A program made the translations under genes and the position numbers. The notes below the pieces were generated by a model. It did not search any database. It was not told the DNA's origin and saw only the letters and a list, made by a program, of their open reading frames with translations. Below are positions 16,380 through 25,322 of a stretch of DNA of 64,000 nucleotides, one piece after another; within the stretch, counting starts at the first letter, position 1; each line of letters opens with the position of its first letter. Source of the stretch: SZUA-442 sp963753185 (GTDB lineage Bacteria; Actinomycetota; Acidimicrobiia; Spongiisociales; UBA5794); the NCBI GenBank assembly GCA_963753185.1, contig CAVWBO010000007.1, positions 1 to 64,000 on the forward strand. Reading direction: 5' to 3'.

Positions 16380-17498
16380 ATGACTGCCCACGACCACGAC
16401 ATCGAGCACTTCGACACCATCGTCATCGGGGGCGGCCAGACCGGGCTCACCGTCGGCTACGAGCTCGCCCGGCGTGGTATCGGTTTCGTGATCCTCGACG
16501 CCGCCGAGCGTGTCGGTGACGCCTGGCGCAAGCGGTGGGACTCGCTCATGCTGTTCACACCAGCCCGGTACTCAGGCCTCCCCGGGATGCCCTTCCCCGC
16601 CGAACCCGAGACGTACGTGTCCAAGGACGAGGTCGCCGAGTACCTCGAGCGGTACGCAGAGGCGGGTGACCTCCCCGTGCGGTCTGGCACAAGGGTGACC
16701 CGACTCGGCCACGACGGCCACTCCTACGTGGTCGAAGCGAACGGCGCCTCGCTGCGAGCGGACAACGTGGTTGTCGCGATGGCGAACTACCAGGTACCCC
16801 ATGTTCCCGACTTCGCTCCGGATCTCGACCCCGACATCATCCAGATGCACTCTTCGCAGTACAAGCGGCCCTCCCAACTCGCCGACGGTCCGGTTCTCGT
16901 TGTCGGGATGGGGAACTCGGGTGCCGACATCGGGTTGGAGCTCGCAAGGGACCGCACCACCTACATCGCGGGAGAACCTGCAGCGGTGATCCCGTTCCGC
17001 ATCGAGCCGTGGTTCGGACGCACGATCGGGGTCCGCCTCGTCCGTTTCGGTGCGGTCAAGGTGCTGAATACGAGCACTCCGATCGGCCGTCGAGCACGTG
17101 AAAGGATGCTCGAGCACCACACGGCCGCTCCGCTCGTCAGAGTCAAGCCAAGAGACCTCATCGACGCGGGGGCCCATCGGGTCGCACGCGTATCCGGCGT
17201 GAGGGACGGTCTGCCTCTCATCGCCGACGGCACGGTCCTGGATGTCGCCAACGTCGTGTGGTGCACTGGCTTTCGGCCCGGGTTCGACTGGATCGAGCTC
17301 CCCGTCTTCGACGGTGAGGGTCGGCCGAACCACGACAGGGGCATCGTCAACACCCATCCGGGCCTCTACTTCTGCGGGCTCTTCTTCCTCCACGCCCTGT
17401 GGTCAGAGACCCTCTCCGGGATGCCGATCGACGCGAAGCACGTCGTCGAGCACCTCGCATCGAGGAGCCGTTCGACGATTCCGGTCGGAGGTCCATGA
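16380..17498 (+). CDS. FAD-dependent monooxygenase-like oxidoreductase (CzcO/FMO type)
   Basis: A 372-residue flavoprotein with two dinucleotide-binding motifs: IGGGQTGLTVGYELARRG near residue 17 for FAD and VVGMGNSGADIGLELARD near residue 175 for NADPH. The ATG-type stretch VVWCTGFRPGFDWI near residue 290 is characteristic of flavin monooxygenases. GGAGGG precedes the ATG at 16380. The substrate is unknown; relatives hydroxylate soft nucleophiles or perform Baeyer-Villiger-like oxidations. It follows the LuxR/TPR regulator and is a likely target of it. Confidence 0.88.
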   Translation: MTAHDHDIEHFDTIVIGGGQTGLTVGYELARRGIGFVILDAAERVGDAWRKRWDSLMLFTPARYSGLPGMPFPAEPETYVSKDEVAEYLERYAEAGDLPVRSGTRVTRLGHDGHSYVVEANGASLRADNVVVAMANYQVPHVPDFAPDLDPDIIQMHSSQYKRPSQLADGPVLVVGMGNSGADIGLELARDRTTYIAGEPAAVIPFRIEPWFGRTIGVRLVRFGAVKVLNTSTPIGRRARERMLEHHTAAPLVRVKPRDLIDAGAHRVARVSGVRDGLPLIADGTVLDVANVVWCTGFRPGFDWIELPVFDGEGRPNHDRGIVNTHPGLYFCGLFFLHALWSETLSGMPIDAKHVVEHLASRSRSTIPVGGP

Positions 17499-17576
17499 CC
17501 TCCGTGCGCGCATGGTGCGATGGGTAACCTTGCGCCGAACGACCGAGACAGGACAGCGCTGACGAGGGGGAAGTCG

Positions 17577-17996
17577 ATGGGTGCCGCACCATTCTCCGGA
17601 ACGGGGACAGCCGAGGATCCCTGGGTGCTCAAGACCCCGAGCCTTGGGTCCGAGATCCTCATGCACCGCGACGAGGCGCACGATCCGGCCATCCTCGTGT
17701 GCACCGTGGGAACGACGGTCCTCCACTACGACCTTCGGATCATCGAGGACCTCCACCAGATGCTCAGAGACGCCGGGGACTGGGTGCCTCTCGGCAATGC
17801 CGATGAGCAGAAGCCTGCGGCCGAAGGCACCGTCGAGGCGTGGGCGCGATCGTCCGACAACCCGATCGGCGGCTGGTACGGGCTGAAGAAGGGCTTGCGC
17901 GGACGCGTCGGAAACTACGTCCCACCGGTCCTCGAAGCACTGGGACTGGCCGAGGTCGAACACAACCCCCGCAACAACCGGATGCGCGCGCTCTAA
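17577..17996 (+). CDS. Conserved hypothetical cytoplasmic protein
   Basis: A 139-residue soluble protein. A GAGGGGGAAG ribosome site favours the ATG at 17577 over an in-frame ATG at 17520. Conserved-looking blocks are GTAEDPWVLKTPSLGSEI, LHYDLRIIEDLHQML and DNPIGGWYGLKKGLRGRVG. I recall similar small actinobacterial proteins but cannot name a function. A TAACCT box at 17525-17530 could be a promoter element. It is separated from the next lipoprotein by 254 bp in which I see nothing specific. Confidence 0.75.
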   Translation: MGAAPFSGTGTAEDPWVLKTPSLGSEILMHRDEAHDPAILVCTVGTTVLHYDLRIIEDLHQMLRDAGDWVPLGNADEQKPAAEGTVEAWARSSDNPIGGWYGLKKGLRGRVGNYVPPVLEALGLAEVEHNPRNNRMRAL

Positions 17997-18250
17997 TCGC
18001 TATCGGGCACGGCGCACTGATGAACCGGCGCCAATGCCCACCGATGGCCCAAGGAAGGCACAGGCCGTTCCGCGTCCCCCGTGGCCGGGGTGCCGATTCG
18101 TCGGCGCGTTTGCGCGACGCCCGTGACCTGTGCCAAGGTTCGGGACCTTCGTACGGCGTTTACGCCGGTCGTGAGTACCTCAGCCTCGCAAGGAAGGGTC
18201 CTCATGCCGGGACCGACCCGCTTGTACGTGACGAAACAGGAGGGGGACGT

Positions 18251-18901
18251 GTGACACAAAGACTCACGCTGGTCGGCCTCGTCATGGCCGTTGCGCTGCT
18301 CGCTGCAGGCTGCGGTGATTCGGGCGGCGACGACGGTGCGACCGATCCACAGGATGTGACGACCACGACGCCTGACGCCTCGACCACGACACAAGCATCG
18401 GGCTCGGACGGTGGCGGGGGCACCGACGAGGGCTCGGGCGGTGATGCACACAGGGCGTCCGCCACGATCGACGGTGTGACATACACCTTCGCTGACACGG
18501 GCTTCGCAGGCCAGCAGTGCCGTTCCGACTTCTTCGGTGTGTTCATCGCCTCCCTGTTCATGGTCGACGATCAGGGCAACCCGAATATCGAGGGAGGCGC
18601 GATCTCGATCGCCATCCCCCACGAGGACACCGACCCCGCCGAGGTCGACCAATGGCCCTCGGTCAGAGTGAACGTCAAAGACCCGGATCTGGAGTGGATC
18701 GCCGATGAGGTGGCCGCGGAGGAATTCAGCATCGAGCCGGGAATCAGCCAGGTCGATTCATACACGGTCGAAGGCAACACCATCACCGGCACGGCATCGT
18801 TCTACGAGCAGAACAGCTACTGGGCCGTCGCCGGAGGGCAGGCGGAGGAGCTCGTGACGGCCACGGGAACGTTCGAGGTCACCTGCGGAAGCGATTCCTG
18901 A
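18251..18901 (+). CDS. Secreted lipoprotein
   Basis: A 216-residue lipoprotein. AGGAGGGGG sits just before the GTG start. The signal peptide ends LLAAGC, a good lipobox. A Thr/Ser/Gly linker (residues 24-62) leads to a compact domain of about 150 residues with two cysteines (QQCRSDF and VTCGS), probably disulfide bonded. The core pattern (ATIDGVTYTF...) resembles small beta-rich domains of mycobacterial-type lipoproteins. Function is not recognised. A strong hairpin terminator follows 3 nt after the stop. Confidence 0.8.
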   Translation: MTQRLTLVGLVMAVALLAAGCGDSGGDDGATDPQDVTTTTPDASTTTQASGSDGGGGTDEGSGGDAHRASATIDGVTYTFADTGFAGQQCRSDFFGVFIASLFMVDDQGNPNIEGGAISIAIPHEDTDPAEVDQWPSVRVNVKDPDLEWIADEVAAEEFSIEPGISQVDSYTVEGNTITGTASFYEQNSYWAVAGGQAEELVTATGTFEVTCGSDS

Positions 18902-18904
18902 TCG

Positions 18905-18941
18905 GTGGGCTGCCCGTGCCGAAATGGCGCGGGCAGCCCAC
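18905..18941 (+). terminator. Strong hairpin terminator after the lipoprotein gene
   Basis: Two 16-nt arms (18905-18920 and 18926-18941) pair with a single G-T wobble around a GAAAT loop. The stem is GC-rich. No T-tract follows, as is common for intrinsic terminators in high-GC actinobacteria. Confidence 0.8.
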
Positions 18942-19040
18942 AGACGATCCCAACTGCGTCGTCGCCCGCGTTGAGTATCGTTGGGGTGAACGTTCGACCC
19001 TGGATGGAGATGCATTCAGGCGGATAAACCGAGGTGAGGG

Positions 19041-19232
19041 ATGCTTCATAAGGGAACCCGAGTCGTACGAATCACGAAGAAGGTGGGACAGGTCGCTCCT
19101 ACCGGCAAGGTCACCGCGATCCACGACGACTACTCCGTCGAGATCGAGTGGGACGACGGCCACACGAGCATCACATCCAAGGACGCCGTGACCCCGCTCA
19201 CCGCGGCAAATGAGCCGCACAAGGGTGACTGA
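19041..19232 (+). CDS. Small DUF1918-like protein
   Basis: A 63-residue protein with a strong GAGGTGAGGG ribosome site. The KGTRVVRITKKVGQVAPTGK and VEIEWDDGHTS blocks match the SH3-like barrel of DUF1918 proteins, which are short, conserved actinobacterial proteins of unknown function. A TATCGT box upstream (about 18975) may be its promoter. It converges on the ClC gene. Confidence 0.75.
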   Translation: MLHKGTRVVRITKKVGQVAPTGKVTAIHDDYSVEIEWDDGHTSITSKDAVTPLTAANEPHKGD

Positions 19233-19307
19233 GTCCAGTCACGCCGCGACCGCGGCGCAGTTGGTCAAGCGGCTGATCCTCGATATCGCGCGAGGATCCC
19301 GCCAGGT

Positions 19308-20576
19308 TCAAGCCGAGGCGGTCCCTGCGGCTTGCGTGTCGCCCGCCGCGTCTCTCCGGTTCGACACGACATACCGAACGGACGCAATGAGGAGATAGGC
19401 CGTGACCACGGCGATCGCGACAGGGGCGATCGTCTCGGCATCGAGGTAGAGCGCGATAGCGGCGATCAGGACCATGCTGATCGGTGCTCGCAGGTATGAA
19501 CCGGGCACGGCGGCGAGCATGCAACCGACGGCAAGGGCGAGCGGGATCTCGGGGAAGGCGAGGTGCGCGATCGTGCCCGCCGTACCACCGATGAAGATCA
19601 TCGGGAAGACGTTGCCGCCGAGGAATCCCACCTCGAGGCTCAGCGACATGGCGAGGATCTTCGCCAGCAGCACGATGATCAACAACCCGATGCCAAATGA
19701 CGCGGAATCGTCGATCACGACACCGAGCTGGGACTGACCGGCACCGACCGTCAGCGGCAGCGCCACGGCGATCAACCCCACGATCGCACCGCCACCGATG
19801 GCGAGGACGTACCGGTTGGGGACCAGCGCGCACACCCATCGCACGGCGAGGGCGATCCCGACGATGACCAACATCACGATCGCGGACAGGGCACCGAGCC
19901 CGACGGCGATCAGGATGTCGCTGATCGCGAAGTCGTATCGCGGAACCTCGTAGCTGCCCAGGAAGGTGCGACCAGCCACCGAGAAGAACACGACGAACCC
20001 GATCATCGAGGCGATCAACTGCGGGATGATCGACGCCACGTACCTGTTGCGAGGAAGGGGCTCGAGCTCTGAGACCATGAACGCACCGAGGATCGGCGAC
20101 GTGAAGGCGGCACCGAGACCACCAGCGATACCGGTCAGCGTGTAGTCCTGATCCGCCCCGCCCTCGGCCCAGCGCCGCGAGGCGATCCACGAGCCGAGGC
20201 CGCCTCCCATGACGACCAGGGCGAACGACGGTCCGAGGCTCGCCCCTGTGATCGCGGACACCACGGCAATGACGACCCACTTCGGAGCAGCAGTGTGGTC
20301 TACGTCTGCTGCCTCGATGAGGCCAACGCCACCGGGAACGTCATCGGGGATGTCCCACATCGTCCGCAAGAGGACGACGATCAACCCCCCGATCGCGGTC
20401 ACAGGGATCCACCACCAGTCACCCGACCACGCCGCACCGTCGCTCTCGGGGAAAACACGGTCGATCACCCACCCCGTGCCGCCGAGGTAGATCAGCCCGA
20501 GGACACCGCCTGCGATACCCAGCAGGACCGCGAAGCGAAGCAGTCGTCGATACCACGGCACTTCGAATGGCAGCAC
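19308..20576 (-). CDS. Divergent ClC-family chloride channel/transporter
   Basis: About 422 residues with ten or more membrane helices and the ClC repeat architecture. Recognisable blocks are VPGGVGLIEA (selectivity region 1), GASLGPSFALV (region 2) and GGNVFPMIFIGGTAG (region 3). Region 2 normally reads GREGP with a gating Glu; here that Glu position is Leu. In studied ClC proteins, loss of this Glu uncouples proton exchange. GGAGGGG before the GTG at 20576 favours that start; an in-frame GTG at 20606 lacks a ribosome site. Confidence 0.82.
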   Translation of the reverse strand: MLPFEVPWYRRLLRFAVLLGIAGGVLGLIYLGGTGWVIDRVFPESDGAAWSGDWWWIPVTAIGGLIVVLLRTMWDIPDDVPGGVGLIEAADVDHTAAPKWVVIAVVSAITGASLGPSFALVVMGGGLGSWIASRRWAEGGADQDYTLTGIAGGLGAAFTSPILGAFMVSELEPLPRNRYVASIIPQLIASMIGFVVFFSVAGRTFLGSYEVPRYDFAISDILIAVGLGALSAIVMLVIVGIALAVRWVCALVPNRYVLAIGGGAIVGLIAVALPLTVGAGQSQLGVVIDDSASFGIGLLIIVLLAKILAMSLSLEVGFLGGNVFPMIFIGGTAGTIAHLAFPEIPLALAVGCMLAAVPGSYLRAPISMVLIAAIALYLDAETIAPVAIAVVTAYLLIASVRYVVSNRRDAAGDTQAAGTASA

Positions 20577-20702
20577 TACCCCTCCGTTCCACCGGCTGAT
20601 CGGCACTCCACTGCGTGCTCTGATCGCTCGAGACCGACTCGACGACAGCGAGCCTACCTCAGCAGTGGAGCGGGCAGGATCTCGGACCGTAGGCGCCGCG
20701 GC

Positions 20703-21344
20703 TCACCCCACGGTGCGATCATCGGCTTCGCGGCCGACGACGAACCAGATGGCGTGGACCTCCTCGTCACCCTTGTTGTAGAGGCGGTGCGGTCGCGTCG
20801 AATCGAAGGCGATCGAGTCCCCGGGGTTGAGGACATACTCCTCGAAGCCGATCTGGATCCCGAGGGTTCCACTCACGATGTACCCGTACTCGCGGCCGTG
20901 GTGGCGCATGAGGGATCGATCGGGTGTGGATGTTCCGCCGACCTCGTAGATCGCGTGGAGGAAGTCGATGTCGTCCTCGGTCTCTGCGTTCAGATCCTCC
21001 CAGCGGACACCCGACGCGAGCTCTATCGACCGCCGCTCACCCGGATGCACGAGCGGCGCCTCCGATTCCCCTCGATCACCGTTCGAGGACGCATCAGGCG
21101 GGAACTCCTCGCCCCTGATGACCCGGTCGAGCGAGATCCCTAGCTCGGTGACGATCGCATAGAGGGTGCCAACCGAGGGTTTCGACAGCCCGCTCTCGAG
21201 TTGGGAGATGAGGCTGGCCGACAGGCCGAGGCGCCTCGCCAGCTCGCGCTGGCTGATGCCGGCCTTGACGCGTTCCTCGCGCAGCCGGTCGCCGATGCCG
21301 TCGAGCGCTTCGGGAATCGTCGTGGTTCGCTGGCCGTCCGTCAC
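20703..21344 (-). CDS. XRE-family regulator with C-terminal cupin domain
   Basis: A 213-residue regulator. Residues 15-75 form an XRE helix-turn-helix (ERVKAGISQRELARRLGLSA then SLISQLESG). Residues 100-205 form a single cupin with RHHGREYGYIV, PGDSIAF and RPHRLYN metal or ligand motifs. Such regulators sense a small molecule through the cupin and usually repress a catabolic operon. It is coupled by GTGA to the upstream SDR gene, and this pair diverges from the 22.2-35.2 kb catabolic run, its most probable target. Confidence 0.9.
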   Translation of the reverse strand: MTDGQRTTTIPEALDGIGDRLREERVKAGISQRELARRLGLSASLISQLESGLSKPSVGTLYAIVTELGISLDRVIRGEEFPPDASSNGDRGESEAPLVHPGERRSIELASGVRWEDLNAETEDDIDFLHAIYEVGGTSTPDRSLMRHHGREYGYIVSGTLGIQIGFEEYVLNPGDSIAFDSTRPHRLYNKGDEEVHAIWFVVGREADDRTVG

Positions 21345-22033
21345 AGGAGCATCCAGCCGCCGTCGACGTAGAGGTTCGTGCCGTTCATCGCCCGGTTCTC
21401 GAGCAGGAACACCGTGGCATCGACGACCTCCGCCATGGTCGCCAACCGACCCGTCGGGGTTCGCTTGATCACGGCGTCGAGCGGCTTGTTCTCCCAGAAC
21501 GGGCTGTCGCCGACGATCCCCGGGTGGATCGCGTTGAATCTGATCGGCGCGAGTTCGATGGCGAGGGTGTTGATGACGCTGCTGATGCCCCCGTTTACGG
21601 TGGTCACCGTGGTCGAACCCGGGTAGGGCCGATCCTTCGCCCTACCGCCGAAGAGCACGACCGAGGAGTCGTCCGAGAGTCGGTCGAGCAGGGTGTGGAT
21701 CGTGGCGGTGTATCCGACGAGCTTCATCGTCGTGAGGTTGATCGCCCCCTCGATCGAGTACTCGCGCACGGGGTTGTTGTCCCTGGCGATGGCTGCGAGC
21801 ACGAGGCGCGACACGGGCCCGACACCTGAAAGGGCGTCGGCGATCTCGTGGGGCTTGGCGAGGTCGAAACCGATACCGACGACCCCGTCACCGATCTCTG
21901 CAGCGATCGCTTCGGAGCGTTCCTGCTGGCTGCCGGTGATGATGACCGAGTTTCCCCGCTCGTGGTAGTGACGAGCGACCTCCCTGCCCAGCCCACCCGT
22001 CCCCCCGACTATGACAACAGATCCCTCGGCCAT
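21341..22033 (-). CDS. Atypical short-chain dehydrogenase/reductase
   Basis: A 230-residue Rossmann-fold protein. The cofactor motif GGTGGLG lies at residues 10-16, and ELAPIRFNAIHPGIVG plus the C-terminal NLYVDGGW block are typical of classical SDRs. At the position of the YxxxK catalytic pair the sequence reads VTTVNGG, so Tyr and Lys are both absent. It may bind NAD(P) without standard hydride chemistry, or use other residues. GAAGGAG precedes the ATG. It heads the operon that includes the XRE-cupin regulator. Confidence 0.85.
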   Translation of the reverse strand: MAEGSVVIVGGTGGLGREVARHYHERGNSVIITGSQQERSEAIAAEIGDGVVGIGFDLAKPHEIADALSGVGPVSRLVLAAIARDNNPVREYSIEGAINLTTMKLVGYTATIHTLLDRLSDDSSVVLFGGRAKDRPYPGSTTVTTVNGGISSVINTLAIELAPIRFNAIHPGIVGDSPFWENKPLDAVIKRTPTGRLATMAEVVDATVFLLENRAMNGTNLYVDGGWMLL

Positions 22034-22249
22034 CGCGACCCGCTCCTTCGTAGCTCACGCCGAGGATAGACACACGCAGGTGCCGTGTGCAGTGCTGTTG
22101 ATCGAGCAGCGTCCTTCCTGACAGCCCCCCGTTGCCCAGGGGCACGGGTCGTATGGTGCCCTTCGGACCAGTCATGTCACCCTGATGCGGGAAAAACTTC
22201 CCCACTGATGCGAGCGACCCCCGAACGAAGTGTGTAGTGTCACTGAACA

Positions 22250-23140
22250 ATGGTGAGGGCAAACCCGACAGTGGCGATGATCGGCATCGGGCGGATGGGC
22301 GGAGCCATGGCCGCAACCATCAGCCGAGCCGGCTTCGACACGATCCTGTGGAACCGCGACCGATCGAAGGCCGAACGCATCGGTGCTGCCATTGGCGCGC
22401 CCGTGGCAGCAACGGCGGCCGAGGCGGTAACCAGGGCCAGCATCGTCGTCACGAGCCTCGCTGACGATGCCGCCGTCCTCGACACCTATCTCGCACCAGA
22501 CGGGATCATCGCAGGCATCACACCGGGCACCGTGGTGCTCGAGACGAGCACCATCGACCCCGAGACCGTGCAGACGATCGGTGCAGCCGTCGACGCCGCA
22601 GGCGGAACCCATCTCGACTGCCCCGTGTCCGGAAGCGTCTCAACCGTCGAGGCAGGAGCCCTCACGATCATGGTCGGTGGCGACGACGAGGTGCTCGAGC
22701 AGGCGATGCCCGTCCTCGACGCACTGGCATCCAGGGTCATCCACGTCGGGGGCCGCGGGTCTGGCGCCGCCACGAAGCTCGCCGTCAACGGGCTTGTCCA
22801 CGGATTGAACGTCGCGTTGTCGGAAGCCGTGGTCCTCGCAGAACGGGCAGGGGTCGACCGCGCCAAGGCATACGAAGTGTTCGCGACCGGCGCCGGCGGT
22901 GCACCGTTCGTGCAATACAAGCGGGAAGCGTATGAGCACCCCGATGAGGCGGCCGTGGCATTCAGCCTCGACCTCGTCGCGAAGGACCTCGAGTTGATCA
23001 CGGGTCTCGGAGAACGTGTCGGCGCACCGATGCGCCAGGCGGCAACCAGTCTCGACATCGTCCACGACGCCGTCGACGCAGGATTCGGGAACCGGGACCT
23101 GAGTGCGATCGCGGTCTATCTCCGCGAGGGAGCCACCTGA
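22250..23140 (+). CDS. NAD(P)-dependent beta-hydroxyacid dehydrogenase
   Basis: A 296-residue member of the 3-hydroxyisobutyrate dehydrogenase family. It has the cofactor motif MIGIGRMGGAMA, the substrate motif DCPVSGSVSTVEAG and the catalytic-Lys region GSGAATKLAVN. It would oxidise a short 3-hydroxyacid, or reduce the semialdehyde, in the cytoplasm. It is the first gene of the rightward run; its stop shares one base with the next start (TGATG). The 216-bp divergent gap contains AGTGTCACT at 22236-22244, close to the start. Confidence 0.9.
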   Translation: MVRANPTVAMIGIGRMGGAMAATISRAGFDTILWNRDRSKAERIGAAIGAPVAATAAEAVTRASIVVTSLADDAAVLDTYLAPDGIIAGITPGTVVLETSTIDPETVQTIGAAVDAAGGTHLDCPVSGSVSTVEAGALTIMVGGDDEVLEQAMPVLDALASRVIHVGGRGSGAATKLAVNGLVHGLNVALSEAVVLAERAGVDRAKAYEVFATGAGGAPFVQYKREAYEHPDEAAVAFSLDLVAKDLELITGLGERVGAPMRQAATSLDIVHDAVDAGFGNRDLSAIAVYLREGAT

Positions 23141-24051
23141 TGTCCCACCACATCGTCAAGACCTCTCCCCAGCTCACCTACGAGGTTCCAGCCGAGTTCC
23201 GCGGCCGCAGCGCCGGATACACCGGCGACTTCGTCGTGGACGAGGCTGGAGGGTCCGTACAGATGGGGTTCCGCATCGCACGGCTCGAACCAGGTGGACA
23301 CGTCGACGCCCACATCCACTCCTTCGAGGAGTCCATCTACGTGATCGAAGGCACGCTGGCCCTCGACACGCCCGAGGGCAGCCACGAACTCTCGACCGGT
23401 GACTACGGTCTCGTCCCCGTCGGCATGACCCACGCGCTGCGCAACCACACGGACGCACCGGTCGAGTTCGCGGAGATGAAGGCACCTCTGCCCAGGGAAC
23501 GCTTCGGATACGACACCCACTTCCCCGGACCCCTGACATCGACCAATCCCGCTGCCATCGACGTTCGCGACCCACGTAACCGGTACTTCGGGCACATCGA
23601 CGCGGCCTCGATGGACCCCACCCTCCAGACCCAGGACCGGCTCGCGCTGAGTGCCAGCATGAGGACCGCGCTCCTCGTCTACAGCGGCATCAGCGTCAAG
23701 ATGATGGTCGACTCGGATCTCGGGGCCGACCTCTCGACGATGTTCATGGTGCAGTACGAACAGGGCGGGTTTGCGGGTGCCCACGACCATCCCCTCGAGG
23801 AGGCGTATCTCATCCTCGAGGGTGAGGTCGAGGCGGTATTCGACGGTTCGCACTACGAGCTCGCACCGGGGGATGTCGCATGGGCGGGCGTCGGGTGCGT
23901 CCACGAGTTCCGCAACATCGGCGCCGGCAGGGTTCGGTGGCTCGAAACCCAGGCGCCACAGCCGCCGCCTCGGCACTCGTACCGATTTGCACGTGATTGG
24001 TCATATCTCGAGAACGCACTGGCCGACGAAGTTCGACCGGGCACGCAGTAG
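23140..24051 (+). CDS. Bicupin, (S)-ureidoglycine aminohydrolase-like
   Basis: A 303-residue protein with two cupin domains. Domain one has HVDAHIHSFEESIYVIEG near residues 54-70; domain two has GAHDHPLEEAYLILEGEVEA near 206-225 and GCVHEFRN. The two-domain layout and the HDHPLEEAY block resemble manganese ureidoglycine aminohydrolases of purine ureide breakdown. Specificity cannot be proved from sequence alone. GAGGGAG lies ahead of the start. Its place among amidohydrolases favours nitrogen-compound catabolism. Confidence 0.8.
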   Translation: MSHHIVKTSPQLTYEVPAEFRGRSAGYTGDFVVDEAGGSVQMGFRIARLEPGGHVDAHIHSFEESIYVIEGTLALDTPEGSHELSTGDYGLVPVGMTHALRNHTDAPVEFAEMKAPLPRERFGYDTHFPGPLTSTNPAAIDVRDPRNRYFGHIDAASMDPTLQTQDRLALSASMRTALLVYSGISVKMMVDSDLGADLSTMFMVQYEQGGFAGAHDHPLEEAYLILEGEVEAVFDGSHYELAPGDVAWAGVGCVHEFRNIGAGRVRWLETQAPQPPPRHSYRFARDWSYLENALADEVRPGTQ

Positions 24052-24068
24052 AGCGCGAGGAGTACACG

Positions 24069-25322
24069 ATGGGCGAGTTTCCGGTGGCCACGAGTCCAGC
24101 CCCTGGGGTGATGGGCGTCGATTGGGAGAACAGGGTCGACTTCGAACGGCTCCGGCAGTACCGGCTCGAGCGTGTGAAGATGATGCTCGAGCAGTTCGAC
24201 CTGGGCGCCGTGCTCCTCTTCGAGACCTCGAACATCCGCTACGCCACCGCCACCCAGATCGGGTACTGGGCGTTCAACAAGGGCGAACGGTGGGCACTCG
24301 TCACCAGGGAGGGCAGACCCAAGGTCTGGGACTTCGGATCCGCGGCGAAGGCACATCGCCTCCAGCTCCCCCACATGTACGACACGGAGAACTCCGTCGG
24401 TGGTAACACGGGGCTCCAGGGGGCGATAGGAGCCGAAACGGGGCTCCATGCGCGTGCGGTGCGTGAGATCAAGGGAGCGCTCGAGGACGCGGGCGTCGCC
24501 CACGAGAAGCTCGGCGTCGACCTCGCAGAGACGGCCGTGTTCCTGGCTCTCCAATCTGCGGGACTCGACGTCGTCGACGGCCAGCAGGCGATGATGCACG
24601 CCAGGGAGATCAAGAACCCCGACGAGATCCTCTTGCTGACCCAGGCCTGCGCCATGGTGGACGGCGTCTATCAGGACATCTACGAGATGCTCAAGCCCGG
24701 TATCCGGGAATCTGACGTCGTCGGCATGGCCCACAAGCGACTCTTCGAGATGGGCTCAGAGTTCGTCGAGGCGATCAACTCGATCGCCGGCGAGCGGTGC
24801 AGCCCGCACCCGCACGTGTTCAGCGACCGGCTGATCCGACCCGGTGACCAGGCGTACTTCGACATCATCCACGCCTTCAACGGGTACCGCACGTGCTACT
24901 ACCGCACCTTCGCCGTTGGACGGGCAACCCAGTCCCAGCGCGACGCGTTCAAGCAGTCGCGAGAGTGGATGGATGCAGCCATCGACCTCGTCAAGCCGGG
25001 AGCGACGACGGATCAGATCGCCAAGGTGTGGCCACGGGCCGAAGAGTTCGGCTTTGCTGACGAGATGGACGCCTTCGGGCTCCAGTTCGGCCACGGTGTC
25101 GGGGTCGGGCTGCACGAGCGCCCCATCATCAGCAGGTTGAACTCCCTCGAGACCCCCGTCGAAATCAAGGAAGGGATGGTCTTCGCCCTCGAGACGTATG
25201 CGCCAGCCGACGACGGGCACTCTGCCGCACGAATCGAGGAGGAGGTCGTCGTGACCGCCGACGGGTGCAAGGTCATCACCCTGTTCCCGTGCGAGGACCT
25301 CATGGTGGCGAATGCCTACTGA
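24069..25322 (+). CDS. M24-family metallopeptidase-fold enzyme (Xaa-Pro dipeptidase-like)
   Basis: A 417-residue protein with a creatinase N-terminal domain (about 25-170) and a pita-bread M24 domain (about 185-410). Expected metal ligands D265, H342 (GHGVG), E375 (FALE) and a C-terminal Glu (390-391) are present. The second Asp of the usual five reads Cys (C276, in GYRTCYYRTF). A one-metal or non-peptidase role is therefore possible; M24 relatives include creatinase, ectoine hydrolase and DMSP lyase. GAGGAG precedes the ATG. The 3' end overlaps the next gene by 11 nt. Confidence 0.85.
   Translation: MGEFPVATSPAPGVMGVDWENRVDFERLRQYRLERVKMMLEQFDLGAVLLFETSNIRYATATQIGYWAFNKGERWALVTREGRPKVWDFGSAAKAHRLQLPHMYDTENSVGGNTGLQGAIGAETGLHARAVREIKGALEDAGVAHEKLGVDLAETAVFLALQSAGLDVVDGQQAMMHAREIKNPDEILLLTQACAMVDGVYQDIYEMLKPGIRESDVVGMAHKRLFEMGSEFVEAINSIAGERCSPHPHVFSDRLIRPGDQAYFDIIHAFNGYRTCYYRTFAVGRATQSQRDAFKQSREWMDAAIDLVKPGATTDQIAKVWPRAEEFGFADEMDAFGLQFGHGVGVGLHERPIISRLNSLETPVEIKEGMVFALETYAPADDGHSAARIEEEVVVTADGCKVITLFPCEDLMVANAY

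Noticed and set aside
24069..25322. Naming the M24 enzyme as creatinase, ectoine hydrolase or DMSP lyase
   Set aside because: None of the partner genes of those pathways is in the island, and the altered metal site does not decide between them.
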